Source: Mya arenaria
Taxonomy: Eukaryota > Mollusca > Bivalvia > Myida > Myidae
Direction: 5' to 3'
DNA: 64,000 nucleotides
Assembly (NCBI RefSeq): GCF_026914265.1
Contig: NC_069135.1
Span: forward strand, 31,912,756 to 31,976,755
Made by a program: the position numbers and the translations under genes. Under the pieces are notes generated by a model. That model made no database searches. It saw nothing but the letters and a program-made list of their open reading frames with translations, and had not been told where the DNA came from. Positions 61,141-64,000 of this stretch are shown one piece after another. Each line of letters starts with the position of its first letter. The first letter of the stretch is position 1.

Positions 61141-62600
61141 GACCATAGTTACATCGGTTACACTGGTTTATTGTAAAGCGCATTTGTTATGTAAAGTGTG
61201 GTAGACTTTCAAAACGGTTTTATCGACAATTTTCAAATTCAAAACTCGAGCTTTCAGTTTGTCATCAGATCAGAGTTATACGGTTACAATAGCAAAAATG
61301 AGTTACAGCAGGGTTTAGCAAACGTTTGAAAAGTGTTCTTTTCTATCTTTAAAGCTGCACTCTCACAGATTGAACGTTTTGAAAACTTTTTCATTTTTTT
61401 GTCTTGGAACGAGGCAATATTTGCGAAAATCCATGGAAACCAGTTATATTAGACTGCTGACAAAAAAAATTAGATCGCAGATTTTTATATTCAAGTTCAA
61501 AAATTGATGTTTAATGCATTTTTAATAAACCGTTAGTAAGGGTTTAAGCCATAAAACATTATTTTTCGAACGGAAATATGAACATCTGCGATTTGATCTT
61601 TTGTCAGCATTATTTTATCATTGGTTTGCAGATATTTACGCAAAAATTTGCTCTTTCCAAGACAAAAATAAAAAAAAAGTTGAATAAATATTGAATCTGT
61701 ATGAGTGCAGTTTTAATATAGGATTATGCGGTTACAATGGTTACAACCGCTTACATTGGGTACAAGTTCAAGATTAAAAGTCGACTTTTAATGCCGACAT
61801 CTAATTAAAGTTATACAATCACATAAGTCTTAATTAGTTACATGATTGTTTTTCAAAAGTTTGAAAAAAGTGTTGTTTTTTCTATCTTAAATTTCGGGTT
61901 AAGCTGGTTACAATCGGTTATATCGGTTTCATAGATTTTCTTCAAAGTTTCAACTATTAAATCGACTTATCAGGTCGCCGCGAGATCAAATTTGTACGTT
62001 AACAATATATACCATAAGTAATAAGAGTTTTTACTCTTTTTTTGTCAAATATCGGTTAACGCGGTTACAGGAGTGACATCGGTTATATCGAAACAAATCT
62101 CGAGTTTTCAGGCCGCCATCTAATCATAGTTATTTGGTAGCAAAAGGTTCAATGAGTTACAGCAGGTTTATTTTCAAAAGGGTTTATATATGTCAACTAT
62201 CAGGTTACGTGGTAACATTGGTAACAACTGGTTACATCAGTTACATAAAAAATCCAACCGAAAGATCGAGTTATCAGGCCGCCATCTAATCAGAGTTATG
62301 CGGTTACAATAGTGACAGTGAGTTAAAAAGTGTTTTCCAAAATTTTGAAAAAGATATTTTCTTCTATCTAAAATAAACGGTTACATTGGTTACAACCGGT
62401 TACAACGGTTACACCGAAAAATCGAATTTTCAGGTCGAATCAGATCAAAGTTATGCGGTTACAATTGTTACATTAAGCTGCAAGGGTGTTTTTCAAAAGT
62501 TTGAAAGTTTGTTTTTTCGATGTGAAATACCGGGTTACGCGGTTGTATTATATTCTGCCGAAAAGACATTGACTTTATTCAATAAAACCACCTTATATGT
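61141..62600. repeat. ~160-bp GGTTAC-rich tandem array
   Basis: Diverged units carry GCGGTTACA and CGGTTACATCGGTTACA, then AAATCGAG, TTTTCAGGCCGCCATCTAAT, CAGAGTTATGCGGTTACAAT, GAGTTACAGCAGG and TTTTCAAAAGTTTGAAAAAG. The GGTTA blocks recur near 61150, 61735, 61900, 62055, 62205, 62380 and 62535, spaced about 155-175. The unit before 61735 is split by a MITE at 61349-61716. The open frame at 62386-62718 belongs to the repeat. Confidence 0.75.
61349..61716. mobile_element. TTAA-flanked MITE, GCTGCACT family, copy 3
   Basis: Ends are TTAAAGCTGCACTCTCACAG and CTGTATGAGTGCAGTTTTAA. TTAA occurs at both borders (61349-61352, 61713-61716). It is inserted in a unit of the GGTTAC array: TTTTCTATCTTTAA before and GATTATGCGGTTACA after correspond to the unbroken TTTTTCTATCTTAA...GGGTTAAGCTGGTTACA at about 61878. 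Confidence 0.8.
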
Positions 62601-63191
62601 TAGGTCTATGTATGAACTAGAGAATAAGGTCAAAATTTATGTAATTAAAGAACGTTTGTCAGTCCGTTTGCGACAAACAGTGCAATTGGTGAAATTGATA
62701 TTTGTAAATTCAAACTAGCTGTAAATAACGTCATTATTTAAACAATCATTTGTTTCAAAACAATTTGAATGTACCGGTTTGATAAAAGTGATCTCAAGAT
62801 ACGATCGTTGATAACAGTTTGAATTTTTGACAACTTGGCTATGTCCTTGTTCCACTATTGAAAATGGACAGGTATAAAGCTTGGATTAACGAGAATCTGC
62901 TCAAATGGATAGTTATCAGTTCTTGATTCGTATCTTTTCTTTTGAAAATTAGTCCAAGAACTCAATTTTGACAAAGTTTGCAAGAAATTATTGCTGACAT
63001 AAAATGTGTTAATGACTCCCTTTAAATTGTGTATACGAATACATACTAAGCAAACCTCTGTACATACCCAGTGAGCATGGTTATATCGGAAAGAAATCGG
63101 TATCTTGTCGGGTTATCGGCTAATCGGTTCGATGTTACCCGGTGTCTGACCGATATAAATATAATAATTGAATAATTATAATATATAATTT

Positions 63192-63196
<5 letters not shown>

Positions 63197-63262
<66 letters not shown>
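63197..63262. repeat. TA microsatellite with inverted flanks
   Basis: About 33 TA repeats. The flanks TTTATTGAATATATA and TATATTCAATAAA are inverted, so the stretch could form a long hairpin or cruciform. Confidence 0.9.
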
Positions 63263-63267
<5 letters not shown>

Positions 63268-64000
63268 AAATGTGTAATGGCTGAATATTATTAGTATATA
63301 GTATGTTCTCTAATTATAAAGAAGTGTGATCTGGCGCCAATAAAATAACATAGGGATGATCTGTTATTAATCAGAAAACAATAGCGGATTAATGTTGGCC
63401 CAGTATCGGTCGGAAATGCCATGAATGAAAATATATGAATATGGATCGTAAACATATATGAATGTAATGATTATTTTTAACCATGAACACGTGTATGTGT
63501 AATAAAGAAATGGAAATGATGCTTAATTGATACATTTGAGTTAAAAACAAATATTCGGTGCTGCGTTTGAGATATTCAACGCATTTTGCATTGAAATTGA
63601 CCACGCCAACATATCAGATATTTGCAATGAACAGTTGGCTTCATAAAAACAATTATTGATAAACTGTTAAAACATTTGAATACAAAGTATGTCATTCGCT
63701 CTGAAAAAAATCAGTTTTTAAAATGAAACGAATTGTTGAAATGATAGACAGTTTTTGCGACTATCAGTGCGCGGAGAACATATCGTTTGTAATGAGCAGT
63801 ACAAGAAGTAAATACTGTAGAGGCACAGCTTCAGGTTCACGCAGTAGACAAGGTGTTGGTAGGAGATTTACTATTAAGTCGTACACTCAAAATCTATACA
63901 AAATTTACTTATTTTGTAGTAAGACCTAATAGATAGAAACACAAATGTTAAACCTGTTTTGAATCTTAATATTAGCCATTGTTTTTTTACTCTTTGTGAC
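63263..64000. other. Right end of window, no recognised gene
   Basis: The plus frame at 63723-63929 (ATG in AAAATGAAACG, 68 codons, motif SSTRSKYCRGTASGSRSRQG) could be a small or partial exon, but it shows no domain and the sequence ends soon after. Nothing else was seen. Confidence 0.35.

Noticed and set aside
61141..62600. Telomere-like repeat because of many GGTTA words
   Set aside because: The words are spaced inside ~160-bp units and do not form a TTAGGG or other short telomeric tandem.
63723..63929. Small gene at the right edge
   Set aside because: A 68-codon frame without domain or splice evidence, close to the window end. Kept only as a note.

Overview
This window is nuclear DNA from an animal, most likely a bivalve mollusc. 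It is AT-rich. Its genes have GT-AG introns, long intergenic gaps, and many short inverted-repeat transposons and tandem arrays. Several repeats look like ones I associate with bivalves: a GTCGGTCGG/AGGTCA element, an element of 147-bp units starting TATACGCCC, a tRNA-Glu-like SINE, and TTAA-flanked MITEs. The species cannot be fixed from the sequence. No bacterial, plasmid or CRISPR feature is present.

Layout. 1-700: the right end of a ~34-bp satellite. 2150-5480: repeats, including a pogo-like MITE, a ~47-bp degenerate array split by a Harbinger-like MITE, a 147-bp array inside an inverted-repeat element, and a SINE. 6531-8379: an intronless, broken copy of an SLC5 sodium-coupled monocarboxylate transporter. 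10527-11001: a TTAA-flanked MITE. 12300-19838: a three-coding-exon gene for an SH2-WW adaptor-like protein. Its first coding intron holds nested MITEs and its second holds a 2.7-kb palindrome. 19839-28100: no gene, several MITEs. 28106-30150: the RNase H end of a non-LTR retrotransposon followed by eight 142-bp hairpin-forming repeats. 31850-32720: a diverged ~130-bp array. 33695-39145: a 5.4-kb minisatellite of 24-bp units. 39474-40762: relic of an OTU-protease-like coding region. 41000-46200: no recognised gene. 46214-52188 and 55821-60139: two tandem paralogous class A GPCR genes, each with one phase-1 intron at the same place after TM2. The intron of the first contains a complete three-exon gene on the opposite strand, a Myb/SANT-like DNA-binding protein resembling MSANTD3. 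61140-62600: a ~160-bp GGTTAC-rich array with a MITE inserted. 63197-63262: a TA microsatellite.

Four coding loci look intact: SH2-WW, GPCR-1, MSANTD3-like and GPCR-2. They are not an operon, and nothing ties them into one pathway. The two GPCRs arose by tandem duplication, and a decayed copy of the 5' end of the second lies just upstream of it. The most unusual features are the SH2 plus WW domain pairing, the large intronic palindrome with small hairpins at its tips, the 24-bp minisatellite with five of six frames open, the retrotransposon tail of structured repeats, and several MITE insertions whose empty sites can be read from neighbouring repeat units. Exon limits were read by eye from splice motifs and reading frame, and domain calls rest on motif recognition. 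No search was run.
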